34,904 nucleotides of DNA, taken from contig JBEIHY010000032.1 of the NCBI GenBank assembly GCA_040381035.1, positions 1 through 34,904 of the forward strand, given 5' to 3'. The position numbers were made by a program, and so were the translations under genes. Shown here piece after piece: positions 25,601-32,287 of this stretch. The notes under the pieces are model-generated. The model worked only from the letters and a program-made list of their open reading frames with translations. It did no database searches and was not told where the DNA came from. The DNA is from REEB506 sp040381035 (GTDB taxonomy: Bacteria; Pseudomonadota; Alphaproteobacteria; Caulobacterales; Aquidulcibacteraceae). Numbering within the stretch: position 1 is the first letter of the stretch; each line of letters opens with the position of its first letter.

Positions 25601-27104
25601 ACAACGTTTCCACTTCGATCAAGGCGATGCCGTTTTGGGCGGCGTATGCTTCGGTGTTGCGCCGCGCTTTGCCGCGCACGAAGAACGGGATTTTGCTGAG
25701 TTCTTTTTCCGCGGCGGGCGACCAGGCCGGCGCGCCGGGGGCGGCGGCGATAACGGGAGCTGCGGCGGCGGCGGCCGGCTGCGCTTTGGCGCCAAGATGG
25801 GAGGGGCCGGCGGCGTCGTGGAACTCAAAATCGTCGCGGAACATCGCCAAAAGATGTTCTTCCAAGCCCATGACGAGGGGATGGACCAATGTGTCGAACA
25901 ACACATTGGCGCCCTCAAAGCCCATGACAGGGGCGTAGCGGGCGGGGAAATCCTGGACATGGACAGGCGCTGAAATCACCGCGCAGGGAATGCCCAGCCG
26001 CTTGGCGATGTGGCGCTCCATCTGCGTGGCCAGCACCAGTTCCGGCTGCACCCGCGAGATAGCTTCTTCGACGGCGAGGTAATCATCGCTGATCAGGGGC
26101 TCCACGCCATATTCGGCCGCCGCCGCGCGCAGTTCGCGGGCGAATTCGCGATTATAGCAGCCAAGACCGGCGACTTCGAAACCCAGTTCGTCGCGCGCGA
26201 CCCGGGCGATGGCGATGGCGTGGGTGGCGTCGCCGAAAATGAACACCCGCTTGCCGGTGAGATAGGTTGAGTCAACCGAGGCCGACCACCAAGGCAGGCG
26301 CGCTTCATCGGCGATCAATGCGGGTGTCGGATCAACGCCGGCCACGGCCGCGACCGCGCGAATGAAATCGATCGTCGCGCCATGGCCGATCGGCACCGCG
26401 CGCACTGCCGGCTGGGCGTAAATCTTTTCCAGATGCTTGGCGGCAGGTTCAGCGATTTCGGGATAGAGGACGATGTTGAAATCGGCCGCCCCCAGGCGGG
26501 CGAGATCGGCGGGCGTGGCCGAGAGCGGGGCAACCACATTGACGCCCACGCCCATGCGCGCCAGTAGGGCCCGGATTTCGCGCACATCGTCGCGGCAGCG
26601 CAAGCCGAGCGCGGTGGGGCCAAGCAAGTTGCATGTCGGGCCCACGGCGCGCGCGGGGCGTTCGGCCGGGCACAAGACGCGCACCAGCTGATAGAAGGTT
26701 TCGGCCGCGCCCCAGTTTTCCTTCTTGGAATAGCTCGGCAGTTCGAGCGGGATCACCGGGCAGGGCAGATCGAGCGCGCGGGCCAAGCCGGAGGGGTCAT
26801 CCTGCAGCAGTTCCGCAGTGCAGGAGGCGCCGACAATCATCGCCTGCGGCTGGAAGCGGGCATAAGCGTCGTTGGCGGCGGACTTGAACAGGTCGGCGGT
26901 GTCGCCGCCAAGGTCGCGGGCCTGGAACGTTGTGTAGGTGACGGGCGGGCGATGGTCGCGCCGTTCGATCATCGTGAAGAGAAGGTCGGCGTAGGTGTCG
27001 CCCTGCGGGGCGTGCAGCACGAAGTGCAGGCCCTTCATTGAGGTTGCCACCCGCATCGCGCCGACATGCGGCGGGCCTTCATAGGTCCACACGGTCAGTT
27101 GCAT
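25572..27104 (-). CDS. bchB: Dark-operative protochlorophyllide reductase subunit B
   Basis: A 510-residue NifK-like subunit that forms the catalytic heterotetramer with BchN. The unusual aspartate ligand of the shared [4Fe-4S] cluster, Asp36 in HAPQGDTYADLL, is present at the same number as in Rhodobacter capsulatus. Cluster cysteines lie in VGASCTAELLQDD and VGPTCNLLGP. A Pro/Ala linker (about 430-455) leads to the C-terminal domain, which ends in PFFVRGKARRNTEAYA. The start overlaps the bchN end by 10 nt. Confidence 0.98.
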   Translation of the reverse strand: MQLTVWTYEGPPHVGAMRVATSMKGLHFVLHAPQGDTYADLLFTMIERRDHRPPVTYTTFQARDLGGDTADLFKSAANDAYARFQPQAMIVGASCTAELLQDDPSGLARALDLPCPVIPLELPSYSKKENWGAAETFYQLVRVLCPAERPARAVGPTCNLLGPTALGLRCRDDVREIRALLARMGVGVNVVAPLSATPADLARLGAADFNIVLYPEIAEPAAKHLEKIYAQPAVRAVPIGHGATIDFIRAVAAVAGVDPTPALIADEARLPWWSASVDSTYLTGKRVFIFGDATHAIAIARVARDELGFEVAGLGCYNREFARELRAAAAEYGVEPLISDDYLAVEEAISRVQPELVLATQMERHIAKRLGIPCAVISAPVHVQDFPARYAPVMGFEGANVLFDTLVHPLVMGLEEHLLAMFRDDFEFHDAAGPSHLGAKAQPAAAAAAPVIAAAPGAPAWSPAAEKELSKIPFFVRGKARRNTEAYAAQNGIALIEVETLYDAKSHFAR

Positions 27105-28399
27105 GGGGCGGCCTCCCCCGGGGGGAGTTTCAGCGCGGCGCGCCGGCGCAAGGGGCGGGCAAACAGGCCCGCGAGGTCGCCGGCATAATCAAAGCCGTGG
27201 ACCGGGCTGAACACGAGTTCGATCGACCATTTGGTCGTCAGGCCTTCGCGCTCCAGCGGATTGGCCAGGCCCAGGCCGCAGACGGTGAGATCGGGCCGTG
27301 CGGCGCGGCAGCGATCGAGCTGTTTTTCGACGTCCTGGCCTTCCACGAGGCGCACATCTTCGCCCAGCGCGTTGAGTTCGGGGCCGACCAGATCGCGGTT
27401 GAGATAGGGGCTCGCCACTTCCAGCGGAATCATGCCGAGTTCGGCGCTTAAGAAGCGGGCAAGCGAAGGCTCCAGCTGGCTATCGGGGAAGAAGAAGATG
27501 CTTTTGCCGGTGAGCGTGTCGCGATGGGCTTCGAGCGCGCGCTTGGCGCGTTCGCGGCCGGGGGCGACAACGCGGTTGAACGTCATGTCGTCAATGCCGA
27601 AGGCGTCGGCGGCGGCTTTGAGCCAGGCAGTTGTGCCTTCGGCGCCAAACGGGAAGGGCGCGCTGAGGCGCTTGGCGCCGCGGGCCTCCAAAGCGCGGGC
27701 GCTGTCGCCCAAAAAGGGTTGGGCGACGAGCAGGCGGGTGTTCGGCCCGATTGCCGGCAGGCCGGCGGCGCGGCGTGCTGGGAAGAAGGACACCGGGATG
27801 GCGAGCGCGTCGAACAGGCGCTGGAATTGATCTTCCACCGGATCGGGCAGCGCGCCCAGCACGACAAGCGATGGCGGCGCATCGGCCGCGGCGTGCGGCG
27901 CTTCGGGAACGAGGGCGGCGAGGCAGGCGTCTTCGCCCTGGGTGAAGGTGGTTTCGATGCCGGAACCGGAATAGCTCAGAACGCGCACCTGGCCGGCATG
28001 GCGCGCATCGAGGCGTTGGGCGGCGCGGGCAAGGTCGAGCTTGATGACTTCGGACGGGCACGATCCGACAAGGAACAGCAGTTTGATATCCGACCGGCGG
28101 GCAAGAAGCCGATCCACCACCTTGTCGAGTTCCTCATTGGCGTCCGCCAAGCCCGCAAGGTCGCGCTCCTCCATGATCGCGGTGGCAAAGCGCGGCTCGG
28201 CAAACACCATGACACCGGCGGCCGATTGGATCAGATGGGCGCAGGTGCGCGAGCCGACGACGAGGAAGAACGCGTCCTGAATTTTGCGGTGCAGCCAGAC
28301 GATTCCTGTCAGCCCGCAAAACACTTCGCGCTGGCCGCGTTCGCGCAGCACCGGTTGCGGCGGGCGATCGCAGGCCGGCGCCAGACTGGCGGCGCTCAT
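27095..28399 (-). CDS. bchN: Dark-operative protochlorophyllide reductase subunit N
   Basis: A 434-residue NifD-like subunit. The three cysteine ligands of the NB cluster are visible: Cys28 (VFCGLTGIVWL), Cys53 (GSRTCAHLIQ) and Cys114 (LVGSCPSEVIKLDL). Substrate-site blocks such as FFFPDSQLEPSLARFLSAEL are present. With BchB and BchL it reduces ring D of protochlorophyllide without light. The ATG overlaps the bchF stop by 4 nt. Confidence 0.98.
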   Translation of the reverse strand: MSAASLAPACDRPPQPVLRERGQREVFCGLTGIVWLHRKIQDAFFLVVGSRTCAHLIQSAAGVMVFAEPRFATAIMEERDLAGLADANEELDKVVDRLLARRSDIKLLFLVGSCPSEVIKLDLARAAQRLDARHAGQVRVLSYSGSGIETTFTQGEDACLAALVPEAPHAAADAPPSLVVLGALPDPVEDQFQRLFDALAIPVSFFPARRAAGLPAIGPNTRLLVAQPFLGDSARALEARGAKRLSAPFPFGAEGTTAWLKAAADAFGIDDMTFNRVVAPGRERAKRALEAHRDTLTGKSIFFFPDSQLEPSLARFLSAELGMIPLEVASPYLNRDLVGPELNALGEDVRLVEGQDVEKQLDRCRAARPDLTVCGLGLANPLEREGLTTKWSIELVFSPVHGFDYAGDLAGLFARPLRRRAALKLPPGEAAPCN

Positions 28400-29019
28400 G
28401 CGCGCAAGCCTTGGGTTGGGCCGGCGCCCTCAAGCCGCGCCTGGCGCAGCTTCCACAAGAACTGGCCGGCATTGATGACATAGGCGCCGTAAGCCGCGAT
28501 CGCGATCAGCATCTGCTGCTGCGGGCTCCACCAGCCGAAGGCAAGCGCTGCGAGATATAGCGTTTGCAGACCGAGCACGAGGAAGCTGAACACGTCTTCC
28601 CAGAAGAAAGACGGCGCAAACAGCCATTTGCCGAACACGTCCTTTTCCCAGATCGAGCCGGTTATCATGATGGCGTAAAGCGCCACCGTCTTGGCGATGA
28701 TCGAGGCGGTGGCGAGCGCATAGCCCTGGCCGGTTTCGAGATATCGCACCACAAGAACGAGGCTGACCGCAAAGATCAGGAATTGCAGCGGGGCTAGCAC
28801 GGCCTGCACGATCGTCCATGGCGAGGCGTCGCGGCGGGCGCGCTCGGCCGGCGTATAGAGCGGGCGGGCCGCAGGTTGGGAACGCGTGCGCAAGCGCGGC
28901 GCGCCGGCTGAGGCTGGCCAAGGCGAGGCCGCCAAGGCCTCAAACCAATCGTTCAGGCCCGACCCTGGGCGGCGACGCTGTGCGGCGCGGCGGACATGCA
29001 TGCTGGGATGGGCGGTCAT
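28396..29019 (-). CDS. bchF: 2-vinyl bacteriochlorophyllide hydratase
   Basis: First gene of the superoperon. BchF hydrates the 3-vinyl group on the way to bacteriochlorophyllide a. The 207-residue product has the core block LYTPAERARRDASPWTIVQ, then three to four membrane helices with ATASIIAKTVALYAIMITGS, IWEKDVFGKWLFAP and FFWEDVFSFLVLGLQTLYL. The first ~50 residues, basic and Pro/Ala-rich, precede the normal family start. The start at 29019 is supported by GAGG 7 nt upstream. A promoter and palindromic operator lie 45-100 bp upstream. Confidence 0.95.
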   Translation of the reverse strand: MTAHPSMHVRRAAQRRRPGSGLNDWFEALAASPWPASAGAPRLRTRSQPAARPLYTPAERARRDASPWTIVQAVLAPLQFLIFAVSLVLVVRYLETGQGYALATASIIAKTVALYAIMITGSIWEKDVFGKWLFAPSFFWEDVFSFLVLGLQTLYLAALAFGWWSPQQQMLIAIAAYGAYVINAGQFLWKLRQARLEGAGPTQGLRA

Positions 29020-29063
29020 GGGAACACCTCGCGCGGCGAGCGCCTGACGGGCTGGCTTAACGA

Positions 29064-29091
29064 AGCGTATCCCGGCGCCTCAGCTTGTCAA
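29064..29091 (-). promoter_or_regulatory. Candidate bchF promoter
   Basis: On the minus strand TTGACA (29086-29091) is followed after 16 nt by TACGCT (29064-29069), a sigma-70-like arrangement ending 45 nt before the bchF start codon. The -35 hexamer lies in the left arm of the 34-bp palindrome. The match is by eye and untested. Confidence 0.5.
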
Positions 29092-29119
29092 GCAGATTGG
29101 ACGTCCAAATTTATTGACA
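29086..29119. promoter_or_regulatory. 34-bp near-palindrome, candidate PpsR/CrtJ operator
   Basis: The outer arms are TGTCAA (29086-29091) and TTGACA (29114-29119), and the centre is a perfect TGGACGTCCA (29098-29107); all share one symmetry axis. Each strand reads TGT-N12-ACG, one base off the PpsR/CrtJ consensus TGT-N12-ACA, and the two sites overlap in the central CG. The left arm contains the bchF -35 hexamer. The right arm contains a TTGACA facing aerR, with a poor TTTTCT 17 nt further on. Binding by PpsR is inferred from the motif and from the ppsR gene nearby. Confidence 0.55.
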
Positions 29120-29336
29120 AAGCCGCATGGCGGCGGTTTTCTCGTCGCAGGGGGGTGGTGCGGCGAGCATTGTTCGTTCATGATGTGGGCAACAAAGAAA
29201 AGAACGGCAGTTTTCTGACTGTGTGTGTGTCGGAAGTGCCGCAAGGCAGTTTGGGCGCCAATGTGACGTCCAGCGACGCCGGAAAGCGACACGCCGCCTG
29301 CGGGGGCAACTCCGAGGTTCTAGACGGGAGGCCGGC
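29120..29336. other. Remaining bchF-aerR intergenic region
   Basis: I see no gene here. It holds a loose inverted repeat TTGTT-N16-AACAA (29170-29195), a short GT run (29220-29230), and TGACGTCCA (29264-29272), which shares GACGTCCA with the centre of the palindrome. If aerR starts transcription near the palindrome, its leader would be about 190 nt. GGGAGG just before 29337 is the aerR ribosome site. Confidence 0.5.
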
Positions 29337-30245
29337 ATGTCCAGCCTTAATCATTCGAATCAACGCTTTAATGGGGCGCCAGGTGAGCCCAGATCCGCCG
29401 CCAAGCACGCCAAGGCTCGCGCGCCGCGGCCACCGCAGATGCCTGGGACCGATCAGGCCGGCGCGCCGTCTGAGTGTCTGGGCCGGTTGACCAGCCTGAT
29501 TGAAGGCGAAATCGTGCCGCGCCTGATGCTGGCCCATCGCCTGACCGACGCCCAACCTTCGGCCCCCCAGACCGGGCCGCGGCAAATTGCCCAGGCAGAC
29601 ATCGACGTTCTCGCGCGGATGACAGTGTCAAACGATGTTGACGCCCTCCTGCTTCACGTCGAAGCTTATTTGGCGGATGGGGCGCTGCTCGAGGCCGTGT
29701 TTGCTGATTTGCTCGGCGGGGCGGCGCGCCGGTTGGGGGTGTGGTGGGAAGAAGATCTCGTCTCGTTTGTTGATGTCACGATTGGGCTCGGCGCACTGCA
29801 TCGCCTGGTGCATGAAATCGCCCGCAAGCTGCCGGCGCCGGCGACCGCAGCCGGCCATGCTGCGCTGTTTGCCACTTTGCCTGGCGAGCAACATTGTTTG
29901 GGCTTGCGCATCATCGATGAGACCTTCCGCGCGGCTGGCTGGCGCACACAATGCGAACCCGCGCCGGAGCGGGGGGCCTTGTTGCGCTTGGTCAAGGCGC
30001 GATGGTTTGATCTATTCGGCATTAGCCTCATGACGCAAGCGGATGTGGAGCCGGCGGCGGCCCTGATCCGCAGTGTGCGCCGCGCCTCGATGAATGCCGG
30101 GTTGTGTGTGATTGTTGGTGGAAGAATCTTGGACGGACGTGATGACCTGATCGCGCGCACGGGCGCCGATATCAGCGCGTGCCGAGGGAATGAGGCTGTT
30201 GAACGGGCGCATCGTGCGTTATCGCTCGCCGCAGGGGCTAAATGA
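29337..30245 (+). CDS. aerR: AerR/PpaA-type B12-binding photosynthesis regulator
   Basis: The ATG at 29337 has GGGAGG 6 nt upstream, giving 302 residues; the frame is open upstream to 29223 without a better start. A disordered N-terminal ~45 residues leads to a helical cap domain (DVDALLLHVEAYLADGALLE, RLGVWWEEDLVSFVDVTIGL). A C-terminal B12-binding-like fold carries EQHCLG, a Glu variant of the DxHxxG cobalamin motif, with FDLFGISLM and VIVGGRIL strands. In Rhodobacter AerR/PpaA binds cobalamin or heme and counteracts CrtJ/PpsR repression. It stands divergent from bchF and 41 nt before ppsR, so the two regulators are probably co-transcribed. Confidence 0.92.
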   Translation: MSSLNHSNQRFNGAPGEPRSAAKHAKARAPRPPQMPGTDQAGAPSECLGRLTSLIEGEIVPRLMLAHRLTDAQPSAPQTGPRQIAQADIDVLARMTVSNDVDALLLHVEAYLADGALLEAVFADLLGGAARRLGVWWEEDLVSFVDVTIGLGALHRLVHEIARKLPAPATAAGHAALFATLPGEQHCLGLRIIDETFRAAGWRTQCEPAPERGALLRLVKARWFDLFGISLMTQADVEPAAALIRSVRRASMNAGLCVIVGGRILDGRDDLIARTGADISACRGNEAVERAHRALSLAAGAK

Positions 30246-30286
30246 GTCGCTTCTGTAACTGCTTATGATGAAAGCGCTGGCGTGCC

Positions 30287-31714
30287 ATGGACGTGCCAAA
30301 TCGGCGGAGCGTAGATGACCTCAAATTCCGCCGCCAAGCGTTGGCGGGGATGACGCCGGCATTGGTTGAGCATGTCGTGGCCGCCAGCAATGATGTGGTC
30401 ATGCTGCTCGACAAGGGCGGCGTCATTCGCGACATCGCCGTCGGCTCCGATGACATGCGCGCCGAAGGTTTGGATGGCTGGCTCGACAAGTCCTGGGCTG
30501 ACACCGTGACGCTCGACAGTCGGCCCAAGGTCGAAGAACTGCTTAAGGAAGCGCGCGCCGGGGCGCCTTCGCGCTGGCGTGAAGTTAACCACGCCACCGC
30601 CCGCGGCCCCGGCCTGGCGGTGCGTTATTCCACGCTTGGCTCTGGGCGCGGCGGCGCGATCATCGCAATGGGCCGCGACCATCGCCCCGCCGCCGCCATG
30701 CAGCAGCGCTTGGTTCAGGCCCAGCAATCGCTTGAACGCGACTATGCCCGCCTGCGCGATGCGGAGTCGCGCTACCGGCTCTTGTTCCAGATGGCGTCTG
30801 AGGCGGTGCTGATTGTCGACGCCGCCACCCGCCGCGTCTCTGACGCCAATCCTGCCGCCGACAAGCTGATCGGGGCGGATGTGGCGCTGGCCGGTCGCGC
30901 TTTTGCCCGGCTGTTTGCGGTGCAGAGCCAAGAGGCGGCGGCGTCCTTGCTTTCGGTGGCGCAGTCGGCGCAGAGCGGCGCCGGCGCGCGCGCGCGCTTG
31001 ACGGCGAATGGTCGCGACTTTCACGTCTCCGCCTCGATGTTCCGCCAGGACAGGGCGGTGCATTTCCTCGTGCGTCTCGGTCCGGTAGATCGCAAAGACG
31101 CCCATGTGTCCGAGCAGGCGCTGCTGCTGCTCGATGTGCTTGAGCAGATGCCCGACGCTTTCGTCATCACTGACGAGGCGCTAGGCGTGATCGCCCACAA
31201 CAACGCTTTTCTTGATCTCGCGGGCGTCGCGAATCCGGAGCAGGCCGCCGGCCAGCCGCTGGACCGCTTTCTCGGCCGCCCCGGCATCGATCGCGGAATT
31301 CTGTTGGAGCTGCTGCGCAATCACGGCCTGGTGCGCAATTTCCAAACTATTCTGCGCAATCCCTTTATCGGCCAGGAAGAGGTTGAGCTCAGCGCCGTGG
31401 CCGTTTCAGACGCCGCCATTCCATGTTTTGGCTTCAACATTCGCCCGATCGCGCGCCGGCCAGTGGAGCGGGGCCGCGGCGGCCCGGAAATACCTCAAAC
31501 GCCGGCGGAAATGAGCGCGCTGGTCGGGCGCGTGTCACTCAAAGAAATCGTCCGCGACACCACCGATTTGGTGGAAAAAATGTGCATCGAAGCGGCCCTA
31601 AAATTGACCCACAATAACCGCGCCTCGGCGGCAGAATTGTTGGGCCTAAGCCGCCAGAGCCTCTATTCCAAACTCAACCGCTTCGGCCTTGGCCCCGCAG
31701 AAGACGGCGACTGA
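30287..31714 (+). CDS. ppsR: PpsR/CrtJ transcriptional repressor of photosynthesis genes
   Basis: A 475-residue protein. An N-terminal PAS domain (about 25-130, SNDVVMLLDKGGVIRDIAVG) is followed by a Gln-rich linker helix (AAAMQQRLVQAQQSLERDYA, about 136-155) and two more PAS domains (about 160-265 and 280-390). A Fis-type helix-turn-helix ends it (about 428-468, NNRASAAELLGLSRQSLYSK). In relatives it represses bch, crt and puc genes under oxygen and light, and AerR/PpaA or AppA relieve it. It has only two cysteines, Cys380 and Cys433. Cys433 in the HTH corresponds to C420/C424 of CrtJ/PpsR, whereas no cysteine lies before residue 380. No strong ribosome site precedes the ATG. Confidence 0.95.
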   Translation: MDVPNRRSVDDLKFRRQALAGMTPALVEHVVAASNDVVMLLDKGGVIRDIAVGSDDMRAEGLDGWLDKSWADTVTLDSRPKVEELLKEARAGAPSRWREVNHATARGPGLAVRYSTLGSGRGGAIIAMGRDHRPAAAMQQRLVQAQQSLERDYARLRDAESRYRLLFQMASEAVLIVDAATRRVSDANPAADKLIGADVALAGRAFARLFAVQSQEAAASLLSVAQSAQSGAGARARLTANGRDFHVSASMFRQDRAVHFLVRLGPVDRKDAHVSEQALLLLDVLEQMPDAFVITDEALGVIAHNNAFLDLAGVANPEQAAGQPLDRFLGRPGIDRGILLELLRNHGLVRNFQTILRNPFIGQEEVELSAVAVSDAAIPCFGFNIRPIARRPVERGRGGPEIPQTPAEMSALVGRVSLKEIVRDTTDLVEKMCIEAALKLTHNNRASAAELLGLSRQSLYSKLNRFGLGPAEDGD

Positions 31715-32287
31715 GTCGGCGCGTTGGCTGGCTGCTGGGGCGTAGCGCTGGCCAGGTGCGTTGGGGATAGGCGCGGCGGCTGTCTGCGCCCTTATGTCAC
31801 GCCAAACAGGGCTTCACAGCGAACCTCAATATTCGCTTTTGTCAGCCGCGCCACCGCTGTGCGCAGCGCGACGTCCCTCCAACCGGCGCGACGGGCGCGA
31901 AAATCAATCCGACGGGATACTTCGCCGCGCCATGTTTCGCCGAAAACTTGGCGTAATCTTCCCCTTCCTCCCGCACTCATGGCAATGTTGAGCCTGTGCT
32001 TCGACGCCGTGTTTCGCGGCATGCGGGCGGCTGCTTTGCTTGTCCGCGACGGCCAATTCGTCCGGGCCCGGATGATCATCAAGCGGATCTGCGCAATTCT
32101 GCGCCATTCTTTCGCGCCGCGCGGTGCGCTTGGCGGTGAAGCCCAGAGCGGCGGCGCCTCCGCTCCAACTTTTCTGTTGTCGACGACCGTGCCGCTGGCC
32201 AGCCGTCATCCTGGGGCGGCCATAGGGCAATCCTTTGGTTTCTCCCGCTTTGCGGCTTCAGCATCACAGCAGCGACAACGCCAAGGC
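31715..32287. other. Intergenic stretch without a recognised gene
   Basis: The 573 bp lie between the converging ppsR and aroA genes. A plus-strand frame from ATG 31979 (MAMLSLCFDAVFRGMRAAAL..., open into aroA) and a minus-strand frame 31792-32082 (ending ALRTAVARLTKANIEVRCEA) are both open, but neither has a ribosome site or a family I recognise. They overlap each other, so at most one can be real. I see no clear terminator for either flanking gene. Confidence 0.4.

Noticed and set aside
29170..29195. Inverted repeat TTGTT-N16-AACAA before aerR
   Set aside because: The arms are short and the spacing does not fit TGT-N12-ACA or FNR/FixK boxes. Chance is likely.
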